Shown piece by piece: positions 9,680-17,202 of a DNA stretch of 64,000 nucleotides. The translations under genes were made by a program, and so were the position numbers. The notes beneath the pieces are model-generated. The model made no database searches. It had not been told where the DNA came from and saw only the letters and a list, made by a program, of their open reading frames with translations. The DNA comes from Pseudomonadota bacterium (GTDB lineage: Bacteria; Pseudomonadota; Gammaproteobacteria; Burkholderiales; Casimicrobiaceae). Every line of letters starts with the position of its first letter. The stretch's first letter is position 1. The stretch is from assembly GCA_018241745.1 (NCBI GenBank), contig JAFEDG010000150.1, positions 46,073 through 110,072 of the forward strand. The letters are read 5' to 3'.

Positions 9680-10897
9680 TTACTTGACGAGCGAGCAGCC
9701 GCCCGCCGTCATCGGGCGGAACGCCTGGTCGGCCGGGATCGTCGCGACCATCTTGTAGTAGTCCCACGGTCCCTTCGACTCGGCCGGCGTCTTCACCTTG
9801 ACGAGGTAGGCCGGATGGATGCCGCGGCCGTCCGCGCGCACAGACCCCTTGCCGAACAGCGGGTCGTCGGTGGGCATTTCCTTCATCTTGGCGATGACCT
9901 TGGTGCCGTCGTCGGACTTGAGCGCCTCCACCGCCTTGAAGTAGTGCAGCAGCGACGCGTAAACGCCGGCGTGCACCATCGTCGGGTAGATGCCCTTGTC
10001 GAGCGGCGCGAAGCGCTTGGCGAACGCGCGCGTCTGCTCGTTCATGTCCCAGTAGAACGTGGTCGTGAACGTGAGCCCCTGCGCGTTCTTGAGGCCCAGC
10101 GCGTGGACGTCGGTGATGAACACCAGCAGGCCCGCGAGCTGCTGGCCGCCGCTGACGATGCCGAACTCGGCCGCCTGCTTGATCGAGTTGGTCGTGTCGC
10201 CGCCCGCGTTCGCGAGGCCGATCACCTTGGCCTTGGACGCCTGCGCCTGCAGCAGGAACGAGCTGAAATCCTGCGTGTTGAGCGGGGCCTTGACGCCGCC
10301 CAGCACCTTGCCGCCCGCCTTCTCGACGGCCGCGGTCGTGTCACGCTGCAGCGCGGCGCCGAACGCGTAGTCGGCGGCGATGAAGAACCACGAGTCGCCG
10401 CCCGCCTTGGTGATCGCGGTGCCGGTGCCGTTGGCGAGCATCCACGTGTCGTACGTCCAGTGGATCGTGTTCGGCGAGCACGCGGTGCCCGTCAGGTCGG
10501 ACGTGCCGGGGCCGGACGCGAGGAAGGCCTTGCCCTTCTCCTTGGTGATCTGGTTGATGGCGAGCGCGACGCCCGAGTTCGGCACGTCGACGATCACGTC
10601 GACGTGATCCTGGTCATACCACTGGCGAGCGATGGCCGAGCCCACGTCGGGCTTGTTCTGGTGGTCCGCCGACACGATCTCGACCTTGTAGCCCTTCTTC
10701 TCGATGCCCGAGTCCTCGATGGCCAGCTTGGCCGCCGCGACCGAGCCCGCGCCCGCCAGGTCCGTGTACAGGCTGGACATGTCGGTCAGCACGCCGATCT
10801 TGATGACGTTGTCCGAGACTTGCGCGCCGGCCCCGCCGGCGACACCCATGAGCGCCGCCACCGCGGTGGCGAGCGCCAGTTGCTTGAATCGTTGCAT
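9680..10897 (-). CDS. livK: Periplasmic binding protein of a liv-type ABC importer (LivK family)
   Basis: Binding protein of 405 aa with a Sec signal peptide (MQRFKQLALA, hydrophobic core, cut after GAGA-QVSD). The mature part begins VIKIGVLTDMSSLYTDLAG, the usual type I periplasmic fold of the LivK/AmiC group, and contains NQITKEKGKAFLASGPGTSDL. The ATG at 10897 is supported by AGGAGG at 10903-10908; an upstream open extension has no such site. This subfamily often binds aromatic or other carboxylic acids rather than leucine. The neighbouring CoA ligase makes that plausible, but the ligand cannot be read from the sequence. Confidence 0.92.
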   Translation of the reverse strand: MQRFKQLALATAVAALMGVAGGAGAQVSDNVIKIGVLTDMSSLYTDLAGAGSVAAAKLAIEDSGIEKKGYKVEIVSADHQNKPDVGSAIARQWYDQDHVDVIVDVPNSGVALAINQITKEKGKAFLASGPGTSDLTGTACSPNTIHWTYDTWMLANGTGTAITKAGGDSWFFIAADYAFGAALQRDTTAAVEKAGGKVLGGVKAPLNTQDFSSFLLQAQASKAKVIGLANAGGDTTNSIKQAAEFGIVSGGQQLAGLLVFITDVHALGLKNAQGLTFTTTFYWDMNEQTRAFAKRFAPLDKGIYPTMVHAGVYASLLHYFKAVEALKSDDGTKVIAKMKEMPTDDPLFGKGSVRADGRGIHPAYLVKVKTPAESKGPWDYYKMVATIPADQAFRPMTAGGCSLVK

Positions 10898-10923
10898 CGC
10901 TTCCTCCTTGTGCTCCACGTTGT

Positions 10924-10943
10924 GCGCGGGACCGGGCCCGCGC
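10924..10943 (-). repeat. Hairpin between livF and livK
   Basis: GCGCGGG at 10924-10930 pairs with CCCGCGC at 10937-10943 around a 6-base loop. It lies between the livF stop and the ribosome binding site of livK, in the transcript just 5' of livK. See also the hairpin just 3' of livK. Confidence 0.4.
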
Positions 10944-10949
10944 GTTGCA

Positions 10950-11696
10950 CTAGACACCGAGATAGGTGTTCAGCTTGTCCATGTTCCGGTCCAGCTCGTC
11001 GTTCGGGATCATGTCGACGACCCGCCCGTGCTCCATGACGTAGTGCCGGTCCGCCACCTTGGCGGCGAACCGGAAGTTCTGTTCGACGAGCAGGATCGTG
11101 TAGCCCGCCTCCTTCAGCGCGGCGATCGTGCGCCCGATCTGCTGGACGATCACCGGCGCCAGGCCTTCCGTCGGCTCGTCGAGCAGCAACAGCCGTGCCC
11201 CGGTACGGAGGATGCGGCCGATGGCGAGCATCTGCTGCTCGCCGCCCGACAGCTTGGTACCCTGGCTCGTCGCGCGCTCGCGCAGGTTGGGGAACAGCGC
11301 GTAGATCGCGTCGACGCTCATCCCCCCCGGCTTCACTTCCGGCGGCAGCATCAGGTTCTCGACGACGTTGAGGCTCGAGAAGATCGCGCGTTCCTCGGGG
11401 CACCAGCCGATGCCGAGCCGCGCGATCTTGTTGGACGCGAGGCCGATCGTCTCGCGGCCGTCGAACACCGCCGAGCCCTGGCGCCGCGGCACGACGCCCA
11501 TCAGCGACTTGATCGTCGTCGTCTTGCCCGCGCCATTGCGGCCGAGCAACGTGACGACCTCGCCCGGCGCGACGTCGAAGTCCACGCCATGCAGGATGTG
11601 CGATTCGCCGTACCAGGCCTCGAGCCCGCGGACGGCCAGCAGCGGGGCCGCGCCCGCGGTGCGCGCCGGGTCGGAGGCGACGGCGGCGTCAGGCAT
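10950..11696 (-). CDS. livF: Liv-type ABC transporter ATP-binding protein LivF
   Basis: Cytoplasmic ATPase, 248 aa. Walker A is LLGRNGAGKTTT, the signature is LSGGEQQMLAIGRIL, Walker B is LLLLDEPTEGLAP, and the switch His appears as an LLVEQNF segment typical of LivF, where the usual His is absent. The EERAIFSSLNVVENL stretch identifies LivF rather than LivG. The ATG at 11696 overlaps the end of livG by 8 bases. Confidence 0.95.
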   Translation of the reverse strand: MPDAAVASDPARTAGAAPLLAVRGLEAWYGESHILHGVDFDVAPGEVVTLLGRNGAGKTTTIKSLMGVVPRRQGSAVFDGRETIGLASNKIARLGIGWCPEERAIFSSLNVVENLMLPPEVKPGGMSVDAIYALFPNLRERATSQGTKLSGGEQQMLAIGRILRTGARLLLLDEPTEGLAPVIVQQIGRTIAALKEAGYTILLVEQNFRFAAKVADRHYVMEHGRVVDMIPNDELDRNMDKLNTYLGV

Positions 11697-12444
11697 GGCC
11701 CGCTCCGAGATAGGCCTCGACGACGGCCGGGTGGCGCGACACCGTCGCGTAGTCGCCTTCGGCGAGCACGCTGCCGCGCGCCAGCACCGTGATCGCGTCG
11801 GACAGCTCGGCGACGACGGACAGGTTGTGCTCGACCATCAGCACCGTGCGGTCTGCGGCGACGCGCTTGATCAGCGCGGCGATCCGCTCCACGTCCGCGT
11901 GCGTCATGCCCGCCATCGGCTCGTCGAGCAGCAGCATCGTGGGCTCGAGCGCCAGCGTCGTCGCGATCTCCAGCGCCCGCTTGCGGCCGTACGCGAGCTC
12001 ACCCGCCGGCGTGTCGGCGAACGACGCGAGGCCGACGTCGGCCAGCAACTCGCGGGCGCGGCCGTCGAATTCCGCCAGCACGCCCTCGGAGCGCCAGAAG
12101 TCGAACGAATGGCCGCGCTTGCGCTGCAGCGCGATCCGCACGTTGTGCAGCGCGGTGAGGTGCGGGAAGACAGCCGAGATCTGGAACGAGCGGACCAGGC
12201 CGCGCCGCGCGATGCGCGCCGGCGGCGTGCCGGTGATTTCCGCGCCATCGAAGAAGATCTGCCCGCGCGTCGGCTTGAGGAAGTGCGTCAGCAGGTTGAA
12301 GCACGTGGTCTTGCCGGCGCCGTTGGGCCCGATCAGCGCATGGATCGAGCCGCGGCGCACGGACAGGTTCACGTCGTTGACGGCGACGAAGCCCTTGAAC
12401 TCCTTGGTGAGGCCGCGCGTTTCGAGGATCGTGTCGTGGGGCAT
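11689..12444 (-). CDS. livG: Liv-type ABC transporter ATP-binding protein LivG
   Basis: Cytoplasmic ATPase, 251 aa. Walker A is LIGPNGAGKTTC, the Q-loop segment is RSFQISAVFPHLTALHNVRI, the signature is ELAYGRKRALEIATTLAL, Walker B is MLLLDEPMAGMT, and LMVEHNLSVV supplies the switch His. The ATG at 12444 starts in the usual place just before the first strand; the open frame extends further upstream without a better start. It follows the crotonase gene after 103 bases and is probably in the same transcript. Confidence 0.93.
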   Translation of the reverse strand: MPHDTILETRGLTKEFKGFVAVNDVNLSVRRGSIHALIGPNGAGKTTCFNLLTHFLKPTRGQIFFDGAEITGTPPARIARRGLVRSFQISAVFPHLTALHNVRIALQRKRGHSFDFWRSEGVLAEFDGRARELLADVGLASFADTPAGELAYGRKRALEIATTLALEPTMLLLDEPMAGMTHADVERIAALIKRVAADRTVLMVEHNLSVVAELSDAITVLARGSVLAEGDYATVSRHPAVVEAYLGAGHA

Positions 12445-12547
12445 GCTGGATACTGGCCGACGTTCGCCGGCCCGCGCGGCGACGTGCCGGCGCGGGCAGG
12501 CGATTATCGGGGGCCGCCGCGCCGATTGCAACGCGCGCTGCGACGGC

Positions 12548-13360
12548 TCATGCGCCGTCTCCGTGCCCCGGCCAGCGCGGCGCGCGCTTGGCCACGAACG
12601 CGGCGATGCCTTCGGCGGCCTCCGGCGTCAGCAGCGTGCACGCCATCGCCTCGCCGGCGTGCTCGTAAGCCGCTTCCACCCCGCGATCGATCTGCTCGTG
12701 GAACACCCGCTTGCCGGCCGCGATCACGTTCGCGCTCTTGGCGGCGATCGCGGTCGCGAGCTCGAGGATCGTCGTGTCGAGTCGCGCCGCCGGCACGACG
12801 CGGTTGACGAGGCCCCACGCCAGCGCCGTCGGGGCGTCGATCGCCTCGCCGGTCAGCAGCATTTCCATCACGCGCTTGCGCGCAACCACGCGGCCGACGG
12901 CCACCGCCGGCGTCGAGCAGAACACGCCGACGTTGACGCCTGGCAGCGCGAACGTCGCCGTGTCGGCTGCGACGACGAGGTCGCATGTCGCCACCAGCTG
13001 GCAGCCTGCGGCGGTGGCGATGCCGTGGACCCGCGCGATCACCGGCTGTGGCAGGCGCGTGATCCGCAGCATCAATGCACTGCAACGGTCGAACAGCGCG
13101 CGCTGCCAACCCAGGTCCTGATGCGCCGCCATCTCCTTGAGGTCGTGGCCGGCGCAGAAGCCCGGGCCGTGCGCGGCGAGCACGACGACGCGGATCGCGC
13201 GGTCGGCGGCGACGGCCGTGAACGCCGCATCGAGCGCCTCGATCATCGCCGACGACAGCGCGTTGTAGCGCGTGCCGCGGTTGAGCGTCAGCGTCGCGAC
13301 CGGTCCGGCGTCGCTGCGCTCGACATAGGGAAGGACGCCGGCGTCGACGGGTGCATTCAT
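12548..13360 (-). CDS. Crotonase-fold protein (enoyl-CoA hydratase/isomerase family) lacking both hydratase glutamates
   Basis: A 270-aa crotonase-fold protein with the CoA-binding oxyanion region GPGFCAGHDLKEM and HGIATAAGCQLVATCDL. In true hydratases two Glu residues add water, one in GGCEL and one in QPEI. Here the first is Gln (GCQL) and the second is Gly (LPGVNVG), so classical enoyl-CoA hydration is unlikely. The protein resembles the ECHDC3-like branch, whose chemistry is poorly known; isomerase, thioesterase or hydrolase roles remain possible. It is 7 bases downstream of an acyl-CoA ligase, so its substrate is presumably the CoA ester made there. The ATG at 13360 is the natural start. 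Confidence 0.85.
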   Translation of the reverse strand: MNAPVDAGVLPYVERSDAGPVATLTLNRGTRYNALSSAMIEALDAAFTAVAADRAIRVVVLAAHGPGFCAGHDLKEMAAHQDLGWQRALFDRCSALMLRITRLPQPVIARVHGIATAAGCQLVATCDLVVAADTATFALPGVNVGVFCSTPAVAVGRVVARKRVMEMLLTGEAIDAPTALAWGLVNRVVPAARLDTTILELATAIAAKSANVIAAGKRVFHEQIDRGVEAAYEHAGEAMACTLLTPEAAEGIAAFVAKRAPRWPGHGDGA

Positions 13361-13367
13361 GCGGTTC

Positions 13368-15005
13368 TCACTCGATGGCGGCTGTCGAGCGGGCGCGCTC
13401 GCGCAGCACGAACTTCTGGATCTTGCCGGTCGACGTCTTGGGCAGCTCGCAGAACTCGAACGCCTTCGGCATCTTGAATCCCGCGAGGTGCGCGCGGCAG
13501 TGCGTGCGCAGCGCGTCGACGGTCAGCGTGCTGCCCGGCTTCAGCTCGACGTAGGCGCGCGGCGATTCGCCCCAGCGCGCGTCGGGCTGCGCGACGACCG
13601 CCGCCGCCAGCACGTCGGGATGACGATACAGCACTTCCTCGACTTCCAGCGAACTGATGTTCTCGCCGCCGGAGATGATGACGTCCTTGCTGCGGTCGCG
13701 GATCTTCACGTAGCCATCCGGCTGCAGCACCGCGAGGTCGCCGGTGTGGAACCAGCCGCCGGCAAACGCTTCGGCAGTCGCCGCGGGATTGTCGAGGTAG
13801 CCCTTCATCGTGATGTTGCCGCGGAACATGATCTCGCCGATCGTCGTGCCGTCGGCGGGCACCGGCGCGAGCGTCTGCGCATCGCGGACCGACAACCCTT
13901 CCTGCATCGTGTATGCGACGCCCTGGCGGCCGTTGCGCTCCGTGCGCGCGGCGATGTCGAGCGCGTCCCAGCCCGGCTGCTTGGCGCAGACCGACGCGGG
14001 GCCATAGGTCTCGGTGAGCCCGTACACGTGCGTGATGTCGAATCCCAGCCGCTCCATGCCTTCGATCATCGCCGCCGGCGGCGCCGCCGCGGCGACAAGG
14101 CCACTGACCTTGTGCGTGATGCCGGCCCTGGCACTGTCCGGCATGTTGAGCAGCGTCGTGTGCACGATCGGTGCGCCGCAGTAGTGCGTCACCTTGTGCG
14201 TGCGGATCGCGTCGAAGATCGCCGCGCCGTCCACCTTGCGCAGGCACACGTTGACACCCGCCAGCGCGGCGACCGTCCACGGGAAGCACCAGCCGTTGCA
14301 ATGGAACATCGGCAGCGTCCACAGGTACACGGCGTGGCGCGGCATGCTCCAGTCGACGATGTTCGATACCGCGTTCAGGTAGGCGCCGCGATGGTGGTAG
14401 ACGACGCCTTTGGGGTTGCCGGTGGTGCCGGACGTGTAGTTGAGCGCGATGGCGTCCCACTCGTCGGCAGGCGGTTCCCATGCGAACGCCGGGTCGCCGG
14501 ACGCGACCACGTCCTCGTACTCGAGCTCGGACAGCCGCTTGCCGCTGCTGACCGTCGCGTCGACGACGTCGATCACGCGCGGGCGCTGCGCCGCCGGCAG
14601 CGCGGCCAGCGCCTTCTCGATGACGGGCGCGTACTCGGTGTCGGTGACGAGCACGCGCGCGCCGCCGTGCTGCAGCATGAAGCCGAGCGCCTCGCCGTCG
14701 AGGCGCGTGTTGAGCGTGTTGAGAATGGCCCCGGCCATCGGTACCGCGAAATGCAGCTCGACCATTGCGCGCGTGTTCGGCAGCATCACGGCGACCGTGT
14801 CGCCGCGGCCGACACCGAGGCGCACCAGCGCGCTGGCCACCCGGCGGCAACGCGCGTACGTATCGCCCCATGACTGGTGAACATGCCCGTCCACGATCGC
14901 CGGCGCCTGCGGCCAGACAGCCGCGGACCTTGCGATGAACGACAGCGGCGTCAGCGCCGCGTAGTTGGCCGCGTTCCGCGGCAGCGCGTTCGCGCCTTGA
15001 ACCAT
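13368..15005 (-). CDS. Acyl-CoA synthetase (AMP-forming acid:CoA ligase)
   Basis: A 545-aa ANL-superfamily ligase that activates a carboxylic acid with ATP and CoA. The motifs are complete: P-loop YTSGTTGNPKGV, YGLTETYGPAS, GWFHTGDLAV, the hinge DRSKDVIISGGENISS and the catalytic-Lys region KTSTGKIQK near the C-terminus. The FHCNGWCFPWTV stretch places it with the medium-chain/methylmercaptopropionate-type ligases and not with acetyl-CoA synthetases. The ATG at 15005 has GGAGGAG just upstream. It is the first gene of the ligase-crotonase-liv operon, so the importer probably brings in the acid that it activates. Confidence 0.92.
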   Translation of the reverse strand: MVQGANALPRNAANYAALTPLSFIARSAAVWPQAPAIVDGHVHQSWGDTYARCRRVASALVRLGVGRGDTVAVMLPNTRAMVELHFAVPMAGAILNTLNTRLDGEALGFMLQHGGARVLVTDTEYAPVIEKALAALPAAQRPRVIDVVDATVSSGKRLSELEYEDVVASGDPAFAWEPPADEWDAIALNYTSGTTGNPKGVVYHHRGAYLNAVSNIVDWSMPRHAVYLWTLPMFHCNGWCFPWTVAALAGVNVCLRKVDGAAIFDAIRTHKVTHYCGAPIVHTTLLNMPDSARAGITHKVSGLVAAAAPPAAMIEGMERLGFDITHVYGLTETYGPASVCAKQPGWDALDIAARTERNGRQGVAYTMQEGLSVRDAQTLAPVPADGTTIGEIMFRGNITMKGYLDNPAATAEAFAGGWFHTGDLAVLQPDGYVKIRDRSKDVIISGGENISSLEVEEVLYRHPDVLAAAVVAQPDARWGESPRAYVELKPGSTLTVDALRTHCRAHLAGFKMPKAFEFCELPKTSTGKIQKFVLRERARSTAAIE

Positions 15006-15160
15006 GGCTCCTCCTCGTACGCCGCGCAAGGCCTCTGACGGGCCTGCCGCGCGTGCAGTGCGCGGCGTTGCGGTTTATCCTAGCACCGCGAGCGATGTGA
15101 AGGCTGCCACACGGCGCCGCGCTCGCGCAACGACGGCATTCGCACCCGATCCGCACTCCC

Positions 15161-15718
15161 ATGGGCAACCGACTCTCGGCCATCGTCACGCGCACCGGCG
15201 ACGGCGGCACCACCGGCCTTGCCGACGGCTCCCGCGTGGCGAAGGACTCGCCGCGCATCGAGGCCATCGGCACGGTCGACGAGCTCAATTCGACGCTCGG
15301 AGTACTGCTGGCGGAAGCGCTGCCGCCTGCGGTCCGCGAGCTTCTGACGTCCATCCAGCACGACCTGTTCGACCTGGGCGGCGAGCTGTCGATTCCGGGC
15401 CACGCCGCGCTCGTCGCGGCGCGCGTCGACGCACTGGAGGCCGCCGTCGAGGCGTTCAACGCGGAACTGCCGCCGTTGAAGGAATTCATCCTGCCCGGCG
15501 GCACGCGCGCCGCCGCGCTGGCGCACGTGGCACGCACGGTCTGCCGCCGCGCCGAGCGCACGCTGGTCACGCTCGGTCAGCACGCCGAGGTGCCCGACGT
15601 GGCGCGGCGCTACGTCAACCGCCTCTCGGACCTCATGTTCGTGCTCGCACGGGTGCTCAATCGCGCGGCCGGGCAGGCCGACGTGCTGTGGGCGTCGCGG
15701 AGGGCGCGGGGGGAGTAG
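15161..15718 (+). CDS. Cob(I)alamin adenosyltransferase, PduO/MMAB type
   Basis: Transfers adenosyl from ATP to cob(I)alamin to make coenzyme B12, 185 aa. It has the ATP-binding N-terminal motif TRTGDGGTTGLADGSRVAKD, the conserved IEAIGTVDELNS, and the C-terminal RYVNRLSDLMFVLARVLNR typical of the family. It stands alone, divergent from the ligase operon. Its last codons and TAG stop form one arm of a 140-bp palindrome. Confidence 0.95.
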   Translation: MGNRLSAIVTRTGDGGTTGLADGSRVAKDSPRIEAIGTVDELNSTLGVLLAEALPPAVRELLTSIQHDLFDLGGELSIPGHAALVAARVDALEAAVEAFNAELPPLKEFILPGGTRAAALAHVARTVCRRAERTLVTLGQHAEVPDVARRYVNRLSDLMFVLARVLNRAAGQADVLWASRRARGE

Positions 15719-15849
15719 GCGGCGGCGTTCTTCGCAGTATCCAGCCACGGGGAGGGCCCCGGTTCCCGGTGCTCGCTGCGCTGCGCGCCGGGAACCGAGG
15801 CCCTCCCCGTGGCATGGGAGCTGCGAGCGAACGCCGCCGCCTACTCCCC
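15710..15849. repeat. 140-bp near-perfect palindrome starting at a stop codon (element 1)
   Basis: The outer arms 15710-15730 and 15829-15849 are 21 bp and fully complementary; the left arm contains the TAG stop of the upstream gene. A 6-bp pair (TCGCAG/CTGCGA) follows. Inner arms 15744-15769 and 15788-15813 are 26 bp with one mismatch. The apical loop 15770-15787 is 18 bases. Read in reverse, the loop and its flanks match the loop of element 2 at 24 of about 25 positions. No T-run follows. The likely action is as a two-way transcription end or mRNA 3'-end element, by inference. Confidence 0.8.
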
Positions 15850-16083
15850 TCTGTCGAGCTGCTGCGTGCACCACCGCGCGTGCCCGCTGCGCGCAGCCGT
15901 CTTGCATGCGTCTATCGTCCGGCGCACGTTTCGCAAGTGCCTTAAGCGGCACCTAGCGCCAAACAGTCGCGCGCCTTGATGATAGGCAGGCGCCAAGCGA
16001 CTACGTGCCACGCTCCGTCGCGGCGATGCGCGCAAGAACGTCGACGCGGCGCAAAGGCGGGGCCTTTCGATCGAAGCGTGCTG
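15850..16083. other. Non-coding spacer between two long palindromes
   Basis: Together with the palindromes this makes a gene-free stretch of about 455 bases (15719-16173) between convergent genes. Short open frames here lack family features and start sites. I see no tRNA-like fold, transposase remnant or promoter that I can support. Confidence 0.5.
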
Positions 16084-16155
16084 GCCGTGCGGCGGGGCCC
16101 GTTTTCGCGGCGCGCAGCGAAGCGAGCACCGGGAAAACGGGCCCCGCCGCACGGC
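16084..16155. repeat. Long palindrome after the FAH hydrolase gene (element 2)
   Basis: Arms 16084-16106 and 16133-16155 are 23 bp and perfectly complementary around a 26-base loop. Weaker outer pairing (TTTCGA/TCGAAA, GGGG/CCCC) extends to the stop codon of the minus-strand hydrolase at 16174. The loop GGCGCGCAGCGAAGCGAGC matches element 1 in opposite orientation, although the arms of the two elements are unrelated in sequence. Confidence 0.78.
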
Positions 16156-16173
16156 AGGACACTGTCGAAACCC

Positions 16174-17202
16174 CTACCCCGGCCCCCGCACGACCTGATC
16201 GATCGCCCCAAAGATCGAAGCACCCTTCGCGTCGAACATCTCGATCCGCACGCGATCGCCGAACCGCAGGAACGGCGTGACGGGCTTGCCGCCGAGGATC
16301 GTCTCGACGGTGCGCTGCTCCGCGATGCACGAATAGCCAACGCCGCCGTCCGCCGCGGGCCGGCCGGGGCCGAACGTCCCGTCGGCGCCCACCTCGCGAT
16401 TCGAGACGGTGCCGGACCCGACGATCGAACCCGCGCCGAGGCGCCGTGTCTTGGCTGCATGCGCGATCAGCCGGCCGAAGTCGAACGTCATGTCGACGCC
16501 GGCGTCGGGACGGCCGAACAGCTGGCCGTTGATCATCGTCGTCAGCGGCCGGTGCAGCTTGCCGTCGCGCCACGCATCGCCGAGCTCGTCCGGCGTGACA
16601 GCCACCGGCGCGAACGCTGTGGCCGGCTTGGACTGGACGAAGCCGAAGCCCTTCGCGAGCTCGGCGGGAATCAGGTTGCGCAGGCTGACGTCGTTGACGA
16701 GCGTCACGAGCCGGATCGCGCGCAGCGCCTGCTCGCGCGTGGTGCCGACGTCGACGTCGCCGGTAATCACGGCGACCTCGGCTTCGCAGTCGATACCCCA
16801 GGCCTCGTCGGCGTGCACGATGTCGGCACGGGGGCCGGCGAGGTCATCGGAGCCGCCCTGGTACATCAGCGGATCGGTCCAGAATTCCGGGGGCATGACC
16901 GCGTTGCGCGCACGGCGCACCAGCTCGACATGGTTCACGTACGCGGAACCGTCGAGCCATTGGTACGCACGCGGCAACGGCGCGAGCGCGTGCGCCGGAT
17001 CGAACGGCCGCGCGTCGGGCCATCGCGCGGCGTCGAGGCTGTCGGCGATCGCGAGCAGCGCGGGTGCCGCCCGGATCCAGTCGTCGAGCGCCGCCTGCAG
17101 CGTGGGCGCGATCTCGGGCACCGCGACGAAGCGCGCAAGGTCGCGGCTGACGACGGCGAGCGAGCCGTCGCGCGTGCCGTCGGCGATCGTCGCGAGCTTC
17201 AT
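16174..17202 (-). CDS. Fumarylacetoacetate hydrolase-family protein
   Basis: A 342-aa protein of the FAH family, metal-dependent enzymes that hydrolyse or decarboxylate dioxo acids. The metal/acid site is visible in WGIDCEAEVAVITGDV, followed by VTLVNDVSLRNLIP, KPATAFAPVAVTP and the C-terminal GAGSIVGSGTVSN. The N-terminal domain (MKLATIADGTRDG) is the one found in the longer two-domain members that resemble fumarylacetoacetase itself. The substrate is unknown. The ATG at 17202 overlaps the TGA of cysS, so it is translationally coupled to a tRNA synthetase, an unexpected partner. Confidence 0.88.
   Translation of the reverse strand: MKLATIADGTRDGSLAVVSRDLARFVAVPEIAPTLQAALDDWIRAAPALLAIADSLDAARWPDARPFDPAHALAPLPRAYQWLDGSAYVNHVELVRRARNAVMPPEFWTDPLMYQGGSDDLAGPRADIVHADEAWGIDCEAEVAVITGDVDVGTTREQALRAIRLVTLVNDVSLRNLIPAELAKGFGFVQSKPATAFAPVAVTPDELGDAWRDGKLHRPLTTMINGQLFGRPDAGVDMTFDFGRLIAHAAKTRRLGAGSIVGSGTVSNREVGADGTFGPGRPAADGGVGYSCIAEQRTVETILGGKPVTPFLRFGDRVRIEMFDAKGASIFGAIDQVVRGPG

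Noticed and set aside
8630..11038. 802-codon plus-strand open frame opposite livH and livK
   Set aside because: The minus strand encodes canonical Liv proteins with ribosome binding sites; the plus frame has no family features.
15841..16152. Short minus-strand frame in the spacer between palindromes
   Set aside because: It runs through both palindromes, lacks a start site and has no recognisable residues.
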